This document shows positions 44,291 to 55,229 of a stretch of DNA of 64,000 bases, one piece after another. The stretch spans positions 1,485,001 to 1,549,000 of the forward strand of contig JAYKKM010000501.1 in assembly GCA_035772405.1 (NCBI GenBank), written 5' to 3'. The notes under the pieces are model-generated. The model made no database searches. It was not told the origin of the DNA and saw nothing but the letters and a program-made list of their open reading frames with translations. The position numbers and the translations under genes are program-made. The DNA is from Chrysogorgia sp. JL179-B06. Taxonomy: Eukaryota; Cnidaria; Anthozoa; Scleralcyonacea; Chrysogorgiidae. Within the stretch, counting starts at the first letter, position 1. Each line of letters begins with the position of its first letter.

Positions 44291-44675
44291 CAGACTTCCA
44301 AACTATGCACTGCACGTACATGTAGCTACTGTATTTACATGTACAGTAGCTACTTATTTAGTTTTTATTTAGTCGATTTTATTAGATATTAATGTAAATA
44401 CAAAAAATACCCAAACGGAAAGAGCGCGAACGGGACTCGAGGACCCATGCGAGGCGCCTTCCCGTTGAAATTAAAAATACATATATAAGTCATAGATCAA
44501 CTGCTTGGAATTCACAATGCACCAACACACACCCGCAGCCCCAACCCCATTCTTCCGAACTCCACTGAAAGAACAAAATGAATAAAACTGAGTGGAATTC
44601 AGAAGAACGAGGTTGAAGCTGCACACATGCAACGATGCTCCGTGGAATCCAAGCAGTTGGTACATTGGAAAACTA

Positions 44676-46540
44676 TCAGTGACAGGAGCAGTTACGGTAT
44701 AATGACCATGTACAAGTCATATCGACGTCAAAAGTAGATGTTAGTAATGATAAATAAGTATTGCGTAAAAATCTTTTGAATATTGCAAGACTGCAGAGAC
44801 TATTGGGTGGTGCTATTTTACAAACAGAATTCCAGAGAGGAACAATTCTATTAAAGTAGGAGGCTTGGAAAGTACTAGTTTTACAGGATGGTGCTTTAAG
44901 CATAAGGGTAGGATTTTTACAGATGCGGGTACGACTATGACTAACAAACGAGACAAAGTTATAAACATTTAGATCAGAGAGTCCATACAAGGCCTTATAA
45001 AAAAAACATAGATCCTTGATTTCTCTGTCGTAAGACAAGGGCAACAGATTTAGAGCCAGAAGGCGCTCCTTGTATGACATTCCCCCAATGTTGGATTTAA
45101 GGATCTATCTTGTTGCACGTCTCTGAACGCGTTCAAGTCTGGACTTGTGGGTACTCAGAGATGGTGACCAGACTTCGGTGGCATAGCATAGCTGTGACTT
45201 TACAAGGGATAGATAAAGTGTTCGTCGAACATTACGGTCGGTAAGCAGTGGACATGTTCTTCTAAGTAACCCCAGCAACTTGTTGGCCTTAGCTCCAACA
45301 CAAGAGATATGGGAGTCCCAGGATAGGTTGCTGGTTACTGTGATACCAAGATCGATTTCTTTTTGGACACGTGACAGTTCAGCAACGCCTAGATGGTAAT
45401 CACACAGGAAAGGCGATTTCCTGCGGGAAACTGTTAGAACCTTACATTTCGACGCATTGAATTTGATGTTTGATTCTTGGCTCCAATATTCGGTCATTGA
45501 CAAAGTTTCCTGCAACTGAACACAGTCATCAATCGATTTGATTCCCCTGTACAGCTTGGCGTCATCAGCATAAAGCGACATTGAAGTGCCGTCACGAACA
45601 ACATCTGGGATGTCGTTGATGAAAAGCAAAAACAGCATTGGACCCAAGATGCTTCCCTGTGGCACACCAGAAGTGACAGGAGACCATTGCGAAGCAGCGC
45701 CTTCCACCACAACTCATTGAGTACGACGAAGTAGATAATCGGTCAACCACTGGTGAAGATTACCAGATATACCGCAACCCTTTAGTTTTTCTAAGAGAAT
45801 ACCATGATCCACCGAGTCGAAAGCTTTAGCGAAATCCAAGAATAGAACGTCAGTCTGAGTATTTTTATCAAGTAATTGTCCAATAGAGTGTAGAGTTGAT
45901 AAAAGCTGCGTGACGCAGGAACGTCCGCTTAGAAAGCCATGCTGTAATTGAGTAATCATGATTCTTACGTGGTTGTAAAGCCTGTTGCAAACACAACGTT
46001 CTAGGACTTTACTAACGACAGGCAACAAAGATATAGGTCTGTAGTTGTTGGCAGGTTCTTTCTGATCTTTTTTGTGTATGGGCGTGACGTCGGCCGATTT
46101 CCATTCAGACGGAACGCGTCCGGAATGTAACGAGTGGTTAAACAGTGCACAAAGGCTTGGTGCCATCTGTGCACTGCATTCCTTAAGGAGGCGACTAGGA
46201 ATTCCGTCAGGACCGGTAACCTTTGTTGGATCTAGGTTTGACAGGCAGTTAGCAACTTCATCCACACTAAGAGATATTTCAGAGATTTGTGTATCAGGCG
46301 TTGGTGAAGATGTAGAGGTTTTAGAGTTAATTATTTGTCTGACAGGTCGGAAAACTGAACAGAAGTAAGAATTGAAAAGTTTTGCTTTCTCAGCCGGAGT
46401 CTTTGCCTTCTGACCATGGTAGGAAATGATAGGATTTAGAGTAGAGCGGTGATGAAGTATTGCTTTGTGATAGCTCCAGAACAACTTAGGGTTGTTTTTG
46501 AACGATGCTTCAACTTTGGCCATCTGTATTTGTAGTAAAA
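44676..46540 (-). mobile_element. jockey/CR1-like LINE, 5'-truncated, two nonsense codons
   Basis: One continuous minus frame interrupted twice. 46540-45717 has KNNPKLFWSYHKA, the RT fingers (GPDGIPSRLLKEC, WKSADVTPIHKK, NYRPISLLPVVSKVLE) and palm motif A (FLDFAKAFDSVDH). A TGA (45716-45714) follows. 45713-45105 has GVPQGSILGPMLF and SLYADDAKLY, then a TAG at 45104-45102 just after VQRRATR. 45101-44676 has ERLLALNLLPLSYDREIKDL. The endonuclease is missing. Both stops fit single changes (CGA to TGA, TGG to TAG). The sequence upstream of about 46540 is flanking. Confidence 0.85.
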
Positions 46541-46645
46541 ATCTTACCAAAGTATTTGCCAACACCACTGTTCCAACACCTTTCAACCATCTTTCTTGCA
46601 TGTTAAATTATTTCAAAACATTCTTAGTAACACCAACTATGGTGT

Positions 46646-46955
46646 TCATCGCTTTGGCAAAAACTATAGTTTTCAACCAAATACTATAGTTTTTGCTCAA
46701 ACTATAGTTCTGGAAATCAAACTATAGTTATAATTAAAATTTACTTGGCCAATGAACTATAGTTTCCCTTCCAGAAATTTTAGTTATTACCTGATTACTA
46801 TAGTTTTATAAAAAACTATAGTTTTTAAGATCAAATTATAGTTACTATGCAATAACTATAGTTGTTTACAGTTGAACTATAGTTTTCGAACTGGGAAATA
46901 TAAAACAAACTATAGTTTGTTTGGACAACTATAGTTTTTAAAGAAACTATAATTT
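46646..46955. repeat. dispersed ACTATAGT palindrome array
   Basis: Eleven exact copies of ACTATAGT, mostly within AACTATAGTT, in about 310 bases, plus near-copies (AATTATAGTT, AACTATAATT). Spacing is irregular (about 15-50 bp). Not a simple tandem repeat. Confidence 0.7.
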
Positions 46956-47484
46956 TAAGAATTAAAATATGTTAATGATATGTTACTGTGATTTACAGTG
47001 AAACTATGAAAAGTATAACAGTAAAATACCAATTACTTGGTATAAACTCATATATCTATTCATTTTATCCCTCCTGGTAACTTGCTGTCCAATTAAAAAT
47101 GGTATGTTTATAGGCAATTTTCAATTGAACTATGTTGCCTTCTATCAACTAAGACAAAAAGTGTAAAACTATTTTTATTACAATTAAATATATATAATTA
47201 CAGTAATTAGAATAACAAACAAACAAATAGTTCCTTTTAATTAATACTATTTAGATATACTATACACTATTTACATATATAATTTTACATATTAAACTCA
47301 TACCTCTCACCAACATAAACGCGTATATCTATGATGTTGAAATCGTTTTGAACTTTTTAAAATATGTTCTGCCTGTATATACTGGTAATATAATGAAAAG
47401 ACATGACATAATTATTTCTGTAAGTGAAGCTTTTGATAGATAGTACATTTAAGTTTATGGGAAATGGTGAAAGGGAACTGAGCT
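46956..47484. other. AT-rich stretch, no gene seen
   Basis: No supported frame or repeat. Confidence 0.4.
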
Positions 47485-47488
47485 TTAA

Positions 47489-49761
47489 CCCTTTAAGCCC
47501 CAAGAGTGCCATATGGCACTCTCTTGTTACTAGCTCGTATTCCCAAGAGTGCCATATGGCACTGTGACGGCCTTGCCTAGTTTAGCCAATACAAATCATT
47601 GTTAGAGTGTTGCTATGACTTCGGTCTAGTTTTAACCAATAGAAGGTTTTCTAATGCTATTGATATGAAATAAGTCATGTGGTCTAGTTTGACAAATTGT
47701 TGAAAATCGCAATAGAAAATAATGGCGTCGTCCATGAGCGCATTCGAAGTTGAAGACGAAGAAATGGAGGAATTCAGTGGTTTCGAAGAAGTAGATATAG
47801 ATGAACCTGAAGCTTTACAAAACGAAGATTCAGAGTCAGATATTTCCGTTTCTTCTGTGGACACTGCAGACCTTTCAGAATTGTCAGTTGAAGAGGACGA
47901 AGAGTGGTGCACGAGAGAAGATCCAGTTCATGTGTTGCCATACACTGCGGTATCTGGTCCTGTTTCTTGCGTTCCTGGTGACAAATCAGCAATAGATTTC
48001 TTCTTTTTAATGTTCCCGGAGAATCTTATTGAAACTATTGTCATTGAAACGAATCGCTATGCAAGGCAATGTACCGCTGTAAAGCCCGATGCAAAATGGT
48101 ACGACACAACGCTTGATGAAATGAAAGCGTATTTTGGGCTTCACTTGATTTTCGGCATAAAGCAATTGCCTGCACAACGCCTATATTGGAGCAAAGATCC
48201 CATACTTGGGGTTCAAGCTGTCCAAAAAGTTATGCCACGAAATCGCTTTGACAAGTTGACGCAGTATTTGCATGTAAACGACAACTCAAATCAAGTACCG
48301 CGAGAAGATCCTGCCTTCGACAAGCTGTTCAAAAGTGCGACCATTACTTGATCGTGTTTTAGAATGTTTTCAACGCGAATATCGTCCAGGGCAGAATATA
48401 AGTGTCGATGAGGCTATGGTGAAATTTAAAGGGAGGCTTGGCATGAAACAATACATGCCACAAAAGCCTATAAAGCGAGGCATAAAGGTATGGGAATGCG
48501 CTGACTCGTCGAATGGTTTTGTGTGTGAATTTCAGGTCTACACCGGAAAACAACAAGATGGCGCTCCCGACTTGACAAGCAACTTTACGGGGAAAAATCA
48601 TCATGTCTTCTTCGACAATTTCTTTTCAAGCGTCAAACTTTCTGAAGATTTGTTGAAAGATGGTATTTACTCGTGTGGAACTGCGCGATCAAACAGACAA
48701 GGTTTCCCCAAAGAATTGGCCAAGAAGGGTGTTGCTGCCAAGCGTTTGAAACAAGGCGAGCATTTATTTCAAAGAAGAAGCAATGTTGTCGCAACCGCAT
48801 GGAAGGACAAGAAAGTTGTAAACTTTCTAAGAACGGAGAGCAACCCAGTGGGCAATGAAACTGTGCCAAGAAAGCAACGCGATGGAACTATTATTCAAGT
48901 ACCAAGCGCACCAGTTGTGAGCAGTTAAACATGGGTAGCGTCGACCTCAGTGATCAGACGCGTTGCTGCTACGCTGTTGGCCATAAATCGAGAAAGTGGT
49001 GGCGTTATCTTTTCTGGTTCTTTGTTGATTTGTCCATTGTGAACGCTCATATTTTGGAAACACTTGCACGAAATCACTCAACTAGAAAGCAACTTGCCTT
49101 TCGTTTGGAACTAGCCAAGAAACTTATTGGGAATTTTCAAAACCGTGGTTTATCTGGAAGCTTGTAAGGTGGTCACTGGCATATTGCCTTTTTGAAAGGG
49201 CGCTGCAAGCGTTGTTTGCGAAACAAGCGAAACACATTTTGCCGAATGGGCTGTGTATCGTGCAACATGCATGCTTCCCAAATCATCAAGGACATCTGTG
49301 ACGATTATGAGAAGACGCGAAAGCGCGAAATTCAAAATTAACATTTTACTTCATTTGTTTTGTAAATATTGTAACTAGACATTGGCGATGGATTAATCTA
49401 CATGATTTATTGTATTGATATTTTGGACTGAATTTCGATTCTGTTGTATACAAGTTCCCAATTTTCACTTTCTTTCTTGGCAAGTATTGTAACAAAGTCA
49501 TGATAGTGCATCTGTATCTGTGTAGTACAACATTAGATTGTATCATTTGTTTTATTCTATGCACCATTACCAGTAATTTTATATGCAATCAAAAGATTGA
49601 TGTTTCCTTTACATTTTTTACGTTGGGTGTTCTGGCTTTTGCTGTATACTTTTTATGATATAAAGAGAAATTATATGCCTGGTGAAAATATGTCATAAAT
49701 GTGTTCATAGTCTTGGGAATAGAGGGTAATGTTACAAGAGATCCCCGTGGGGCTTAAAGGG
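47489..49761 (+). mobile_element. piggyBac element, 2273 bp
   Basis: Flanked by TTAA at 47485-47488 and 49762-49765, with TIR CCCTTTAAGCCCC at both ends, the piggyBac insertion signature. The left subterminal region has two copies of the 16-bp palindrome AGTGCCATATGGCACT (starting near 47505 and 47547). One transposase gene inside, broken. Confidence 0.9.
47722..49341 (+). pseudogene. piggyBac transposase, frameshifted
   Basis: Starts at ATG 47722 with an acidic N-terminus. DDE_Tnp_1_7 region: WYDTTLDEMKAYFGLHLIFGI, first Asp SVDEAMVKFKGR, second HHVFFDNFFSS, third in GSVDLSDQTR. All three catalytic Asp positions are kept. The C-terminal Cys-rich finger (GRCKRCLRNKRNTFCRMGC..CNMH) ends near 49341. 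Breaks: an extra A near 48326-48330, a frame change with TAA at 48926-48928, and a TAA at 49165-49167 before the finger. It would excise and insert at TTAA if intact. Confidence 0.9.
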
Positions 49762-49765
49762 TTAA

Positions 49766-50047
49766 TTGATGTTTAGTAGGTACAATATATGTAGTGCTCA
49801 GAAAAAACCTCACCTTCATGTTTTGATTCATCCAGCTATGGTTAAACTGCCAACACATGCACAGTAAATACTGAAAATATTATACCGGTAATAGAAAATC
49901 CAGTATTAAGTAAGGAATGTCACTATTTAAAAAATTGCTTAACATAACTCCATCTGCAATGTTAAGTCCTTGCTTATTTCTGAGCAGTATAAATACTGTA
50001 TTTATCATTATTTATTATAGTTAATAATACATAAAGTTGCCTTATGC
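49766..50047. other. AT-rich spacer
   Basis: No supported feature. Confidence 0.4.
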
Positions 50048-51470
50048 CTATTGCATAATTGATTCAAGTTCCAACATGTTTGGCATTTCAGCTAAATACA
50101 TTTTATTTCGTCTAATAACTTTTATGCACTTAGTCACAATACAATCTAAGCTCAGACACATTATTGTTGATGTAAGTTCTACCTCACATAAAAAGTCAGA
50201 AAATATCTCAAAATGGGAACACTGAAAAGTTTGGTTTTCAACAACATTAAAAAGCGAACATAACAATAGGTTGTCCTTAGTACATTCACACTGTTCATGA
50301 CTATTTATTTGACATAAACAATTATTCTTTACAGTCACTAAGCCATTTAACTGACAAAAATGAACTTTGCCCTCAATAACTACTTTCACTAAGCTGTTTT
50401 GGCGTTTTGTTGACCGTGTGTAACTGGCTGTATCATATAGCTTATCATTCCACAAGAAACGATTGTACTCATACACCACCCTATTAATAGGACTATTTAA
50501 AATAATTCTTGATGCAACTAGCTCTTCTTCTGAAAGATACTGTACCTCACTTTTGGTTTACTAAGTGCCAGCAAATTATTGGACAATGGGGTAGCCTTTT
50601 TTGTCTTAGTTTTCCCACACCATTTCCTCACAAACTTCTAACACTAATTCATTTCCCCCAGCATGTTGTTTTATTAATAATAATCCTTCCCGATCTGATC
50701 AGCTAAGAACTGGGTACCCTGGATCATTTTTTTAGCACATCGTTATTTCCTTCAAAAACAAGTGTAGAGACTGCCCAAAGGGACCACACATTTTAGTGCT
50801 GGTGGCAAAATGTGAAAGCTGATGGATGTTAAAGGTACAGTTTTCCTCCCCATACAATTCCCCTGTTCTTAAAATAAAATAAGTTAGCACTGCTTCTATT
50901 TTTATAATATCATTAGGTGAAATTCTGGTACCGAGGAGTTTATGTAAACTCCACACGAATAGGAAAAAATGGTTTAAATATACACTAGGAAGTAAGCCAT
51001 CCAAAATTATTAATGAAGTATACAATACAAATGTCTTGAATTCATTTGCTTTCCAATGCTCTTGTGTGTTTATGGAGCGTGGCAGACGTCTCACTTATTT
51101 TGGCACAGTAATGCTTTTCAGAAACATCATATTGAGCCTGCTTTCTTGGTTGGCCAATATACCACTGTTCACAATGGTTCTTGCTGTAAAACCAAAGTGA
51201 TAAAAATTGCCGTGCAACACCAAGCAAGGCGCAATGAAGAAAATCAGGTACAAAGCCATTCACCAAATCAAAATGATTAATACATGAAAGAAGGCTTGGA
51301 CCTTTCACACCTTGCTGGGGACTTTCCTTTTCAATTGCTTTGATGGCTCTCAGTTCCATGGTCTGATGTGTCCTCAATTGTGGACACTCTTCACAGGGAT
51401 ACACTCGGACTGTTCCCCTCCCTCTCTCTATTTCTGTACCTGAAATTCAATATGGAAAAGTTTTTGCAAC
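50048..51470 (-). pseudogene. decayed CACTA/EnSpm-like (Tnp2-type) transposase
   Basis: Minus order: 51404-51110 has PCEECPQLRTHQTME, GVKGPSLLSCINHFDLVNGF and VPDFLHCALLGVARQFLSLWF. After a frame change, 51090-50740 has RLPRSINTQEHWKANEFKTF, LDGLLPSVYLNHFFLFVWSL and ELYGEENCTFNIHQLSHF. After many stops, 50560-50048 has VYEYNRFLWNDKLYDTASYTR and HFCQLNGLVTV. The module order is that of the large Tnp2/DUF4218-type proteins common in invertebrate and fish genomes. The subfamily is uncertain. Clearly non-functional. Confidence 0.55.
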
Positions 51471-52944
51471 GTTTTTACAGCTAACATGATTATAGCTACA
51501 GTACAACACTAGTGTTTTTTCTGAAGGTAAATGGAGAAAAGGGAGTGAACTGCCAAATATGTTTAGTTTATTATACCCTCACATATAATCCACCAATCAC
51601 CTGTCTCTATTAGCATCACGTGGCAGCCCAGCTACATATTGGGCAGTTACCTTTGGATTATTTACACAGGCTGTTCATGTACAAACCAACGTCACTCGCG
51701 TGCCTTTTATCTAAATCGAAATTTCATTGGTTGAAGTACTTTCTCGCGGAACGTGATGTGTTTTTTTATTATTCTTTTTGATGACCAGTGACCTTTTGAC
51801 TGTTTACGTGCGAAAAACATGTTTATGTTAATAGACCAGGAGCTGATATCCGGTATCTGATGAGTCGTAGCACCCCCACTACAGAAAAACTGTGGTTTCA
51901 TTTCTAGCTATGATGTACTAATGAAATGTGGGGTCTAGACAGAGTAATAGGCCACCAAACAGAACACTTAACGAACCACTGAACGTGAAGGAAGCAAACT
52001 ATATTTCAGTGATATTGTGCCAAATTAGCCACAACATTCGATTTACGACAAATACTTTCATAAAACTTGGGCAAGATACTTGGATAATTCTTGCCATGTT
52101 ACAAAACGTATAAAATTAATAAAATTTCATCACCATAGTAACCGTTGCTATGGGCATAATTAGAATTACTCAATATAACAAAAACTTATCTAATAGGCTG
52201 AAAAAGAATTAATATTCTAATTTAACAAACTATTATTTTACAGCTTTGTAGACATTTAAAAAGAATGAAGGTAATTATTTGTTTTCTTCACATATTGAAA
52301 CCAAATAAAAGAATTATTTCAGAATTGCTGAAATTTGTAGCCTTAGCAACCACAACAGAAAAGCAATGAACATGACGTAATGTTTTCTTTCTTTTTTCTA
52401 CAATTAATACTTAGTTAATTTCACAAACAGTAGCTTTAAAATAACTATCATTTTTCAATAACTGTCGTTTATACATTTATTTACGTGTTGGATGTATCCC
52501 ATAATTATATTCGACTAAATTCACTTCCAGCTGTCGAATGATAGGGAATATGGCCGTCAGCTAATTTGTCTTGCAATGATGCAGAAACTAGTTGTTCAGG
52601 GAAATATTTGTTGCTGAGGAGTAAAACAGATATATACAGGTAATTTCTTAACACAGGTAAGTACAGAAAAGTTTTAAAAAGTTATATAAATGTCATAAAT
52701 AGTAAAATTCATTGTTTATATAGTTCGTGAACTTTTGGCGGGAAAATTGTTTTATTCAAAATATCAATATCAAAGCGAGATTTCAGGATTGCCAGCTTTT
52801 AAAATACCTCTCTTACCAGTTTATTAACTTCACTTAAAAAAGTATAAGTCGTATTAGCTCTTCGAAACGTATAAGATTATTGAGCACAATATTCATGGCA
52901 TGTTAAAACATATCTGAATTTAACATATTTTTGTATGATATAGC
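51471..52944. other. long AT-rich stretch, no gene seen
   Basis: No supported frame or repeat. Confidence 0.35.
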
Positions 52945-54790
52945 CATGAGCAGCGAAGACAACAATGAAGACGAATGCATCAAATTATTACCGAAAAAGC
53001 GTTTGAAGTCGAGAGATTGGTCGAAATGTTTAATTTTTCAAGTGGATACACGAAAGTTTAAGGAAAGCAACTGAACCGGGAATAAATTCATTTAAGTCTT
53101 CTTGCAAGCAGCGTCAGGATGCACTCTTCAAGGAAATATCCCAAGATTTTGGTAAATTGTCAGGCATGCAGGGGGCATTTGGCACGGCAAATGCCATCAA
53201 AGTTACACCAGCCAGCGGAATTTAGTCCGCTTCAGCGACAAAGCTAGACCTGATAGTCCCTCCGCTGATTATTACACCGATATAGAACACGACGAAAGTG
53301 AATCAGGTGTTAGTTCAAGATCATCACTACGATCACAGACTGCTGGAAAGGCCTATGACATGCAAATTTTATTGAAGAAATATCAGCATGCCTTAGAATC
53401 TGCAGGAAGCTATCGAAGCTTAAAATTGAAGAAAAGATTAAAACAATTTTTCGGCAACAGCATTGTGTTTCAAAAACAACATAATCCTTCAAAACCTGAG
53501 ATCATATACTCGAGTAGTATATCCCTGCAATAATGGGATATAAATGATGTAATAAATGCTGCTAGCAAAGAATCAAATGCAGGATGCTCATCTCTCACCA
53601 ATGCCTCTGACAACGCCAACAAGGATAATACATTGTACCATGCAGCACAGATACTCAAAACTGATTTGCAGATGTGTGAAAGTATAGATATACAGCCCCT
53701 GGATTCAGAAGATCTAACATTGGCTAAAGAAATGCTTCCCACAAGCTTGATGAAATTACTTTCATGGGTTATATCGACGCCATCAAATGAAATAGAACAG
53801 TTTATTGAGCAACCGAAACAGTTGAACGATGTTGATGAAAGGCACGTAATATCAATAGGACAAGATATTATTCACGCAGCAAGCCATGGAAGAATCAAAA
53901 CTCCGAAACACATTCGTTCAGCTATTTCAATTTGCCACCTAACTGCATGGGGCACTGTTCATCCTGCGATGATGTACAAGTTGCCGATACCAGCATTGCA
54001 AAGGAAATCTTAGCGAAGTCTGAAAGTTTTGGCGTGGTGATACCATGGAATATTTCCTCCGGTGTGTTTGTGCAATTAGCAGCTGCTGACAACAACGATT
54101 TGAATGAAGAGACGCTTGATGGAAAGCAGACTACTCATGCAACCACAATGGCTTTATACCAGAGAAAGCAGTTTGGCCCGAAACCAACACAAAAGAAACA
54201 TGCAGACCACACCCTCAAGCAAAAAGCACTTGTTTTCCCCACTTCGCTGAAAGCAATTCGTGAGTGCAGCATATTTGGTAAAAGACCAATCGTTACAAGT
54301 TTCATTGGTAAGGTGAACTGTTCGTGGTATCGAGGCTCTAAAGAGACAGATTCCGATACATGTAAATGAGATTTAGCCTGGTCGTTAGTTCGTCTACCCC
54401 ATAAACAAATATTTGAAGTTGACGCTGCCAAAGTCCAGAACCATCCCTCTATACCAGGGTGGACCGCATTCAATGCTAAAGCCTCCAAAGACAACCATTG
54501 GATATTGCCCGATGATTCCAGCTTCCTCCAGTGAGTACAGTACCATCTACACCGTGATGAAGAATCTACAAGCCATGATGACAGCTCTAACTCAATCCCA
54601 CAGCGTTATCACCTTCGATTTAGCAATCCACATGAAGGCAAAATAAATCCAGTACAAATTTCAAGAAGAATTTAACGATGTGGTGATACGACTGGGAGGA
54701 TTCCATATTGCCGTGAACTTCCTGTCTGTCATTGGAAAGTTGTTCAAAGGAAGTGGTCTGGAGGATCTACTAATAGAGCAGAGGGTGTGT
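52945..54790 (+). pseudogene. decayed copy of a multi-copy protein family of unknown function
   Basis: Collinear pieces in changing frames: an N-terminal start (MSSEDNNEDECIKLLPKK, 52945) with LRKATEPGINSFKSSCKQRQ; then SSRSSLRSQTAGKAYDMQIL; an acidic middle; 53633-54010 (AKEMLPTSLMKLLSWVIS, RHVISIGQDIIHAASHGRI); 54010-54369 (SFGVVIPWNISSGVFVQLAA, ADHTLKQKALVFPTSLKAI); and 54500-54785 (IGYCPMIPASSSEYSTIYTV, VIRLGGFHIAVNFLSVIG, GSGLEDLLIE). At least six stops or frame changes. I recall such proteins as abundant in coral genomes but cannot name a domain. A mobile-element origin is possible. Confidence 0.5.
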
Positions 54791-54842
54791 ACGGTAGGGT
54801 GCATCATATGCCCTGACTTTTTATTAGTACCCTTACCTTTTT

Positions 54843-54872
54843 GTATCTACCGCGCATGCGCGCAGTAGATAC
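54843..54872. repeat. 30-bp near-perfect palindrome
   Basis: GTATCTAC..CGCGCATGCGCG..GTAGATAC, a GC-rich core in AT-rich sequence; a cruciform or an element end. Confidence 0.55.
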
Positions 54873-55229
54873 ATTGCTATCACGCTGTTAGATTAGGTTT
54901 GTTTGTTTGTTAGCTAAATAGCTAACAATGAAATGCCTTCTGAGCCAATCAAAACACAGAAGAATGAAACGACAACTAACGACTGTCACCGACAGAAGCC
55001 GATTGCGTTTTCGAAACGACGACATCTTGTTTCATTATTCAAGGGCGATATATGGGAATTCAACGGATAATTTATAAATTTGGTAAGTATTTTGAACATG
55101 AACTTCACTCAATTTGCAAGTGTGATGTGCCACAGTTTTCGTGAGTTGTACCAAATCGTTGGAATGATGACAAAAGGTTTTTAAAGCCTCTTTAAAGTCG
55201 TTCGTCGATTTACGCAGTCGAGCCAAGAC
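54873..55229. other. upstream flank of the Helentron coding region
   Basis: No supported frame. It may hold the 5' end and promoter of the element; the exact terminus was not found. Confidence 0.3.
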
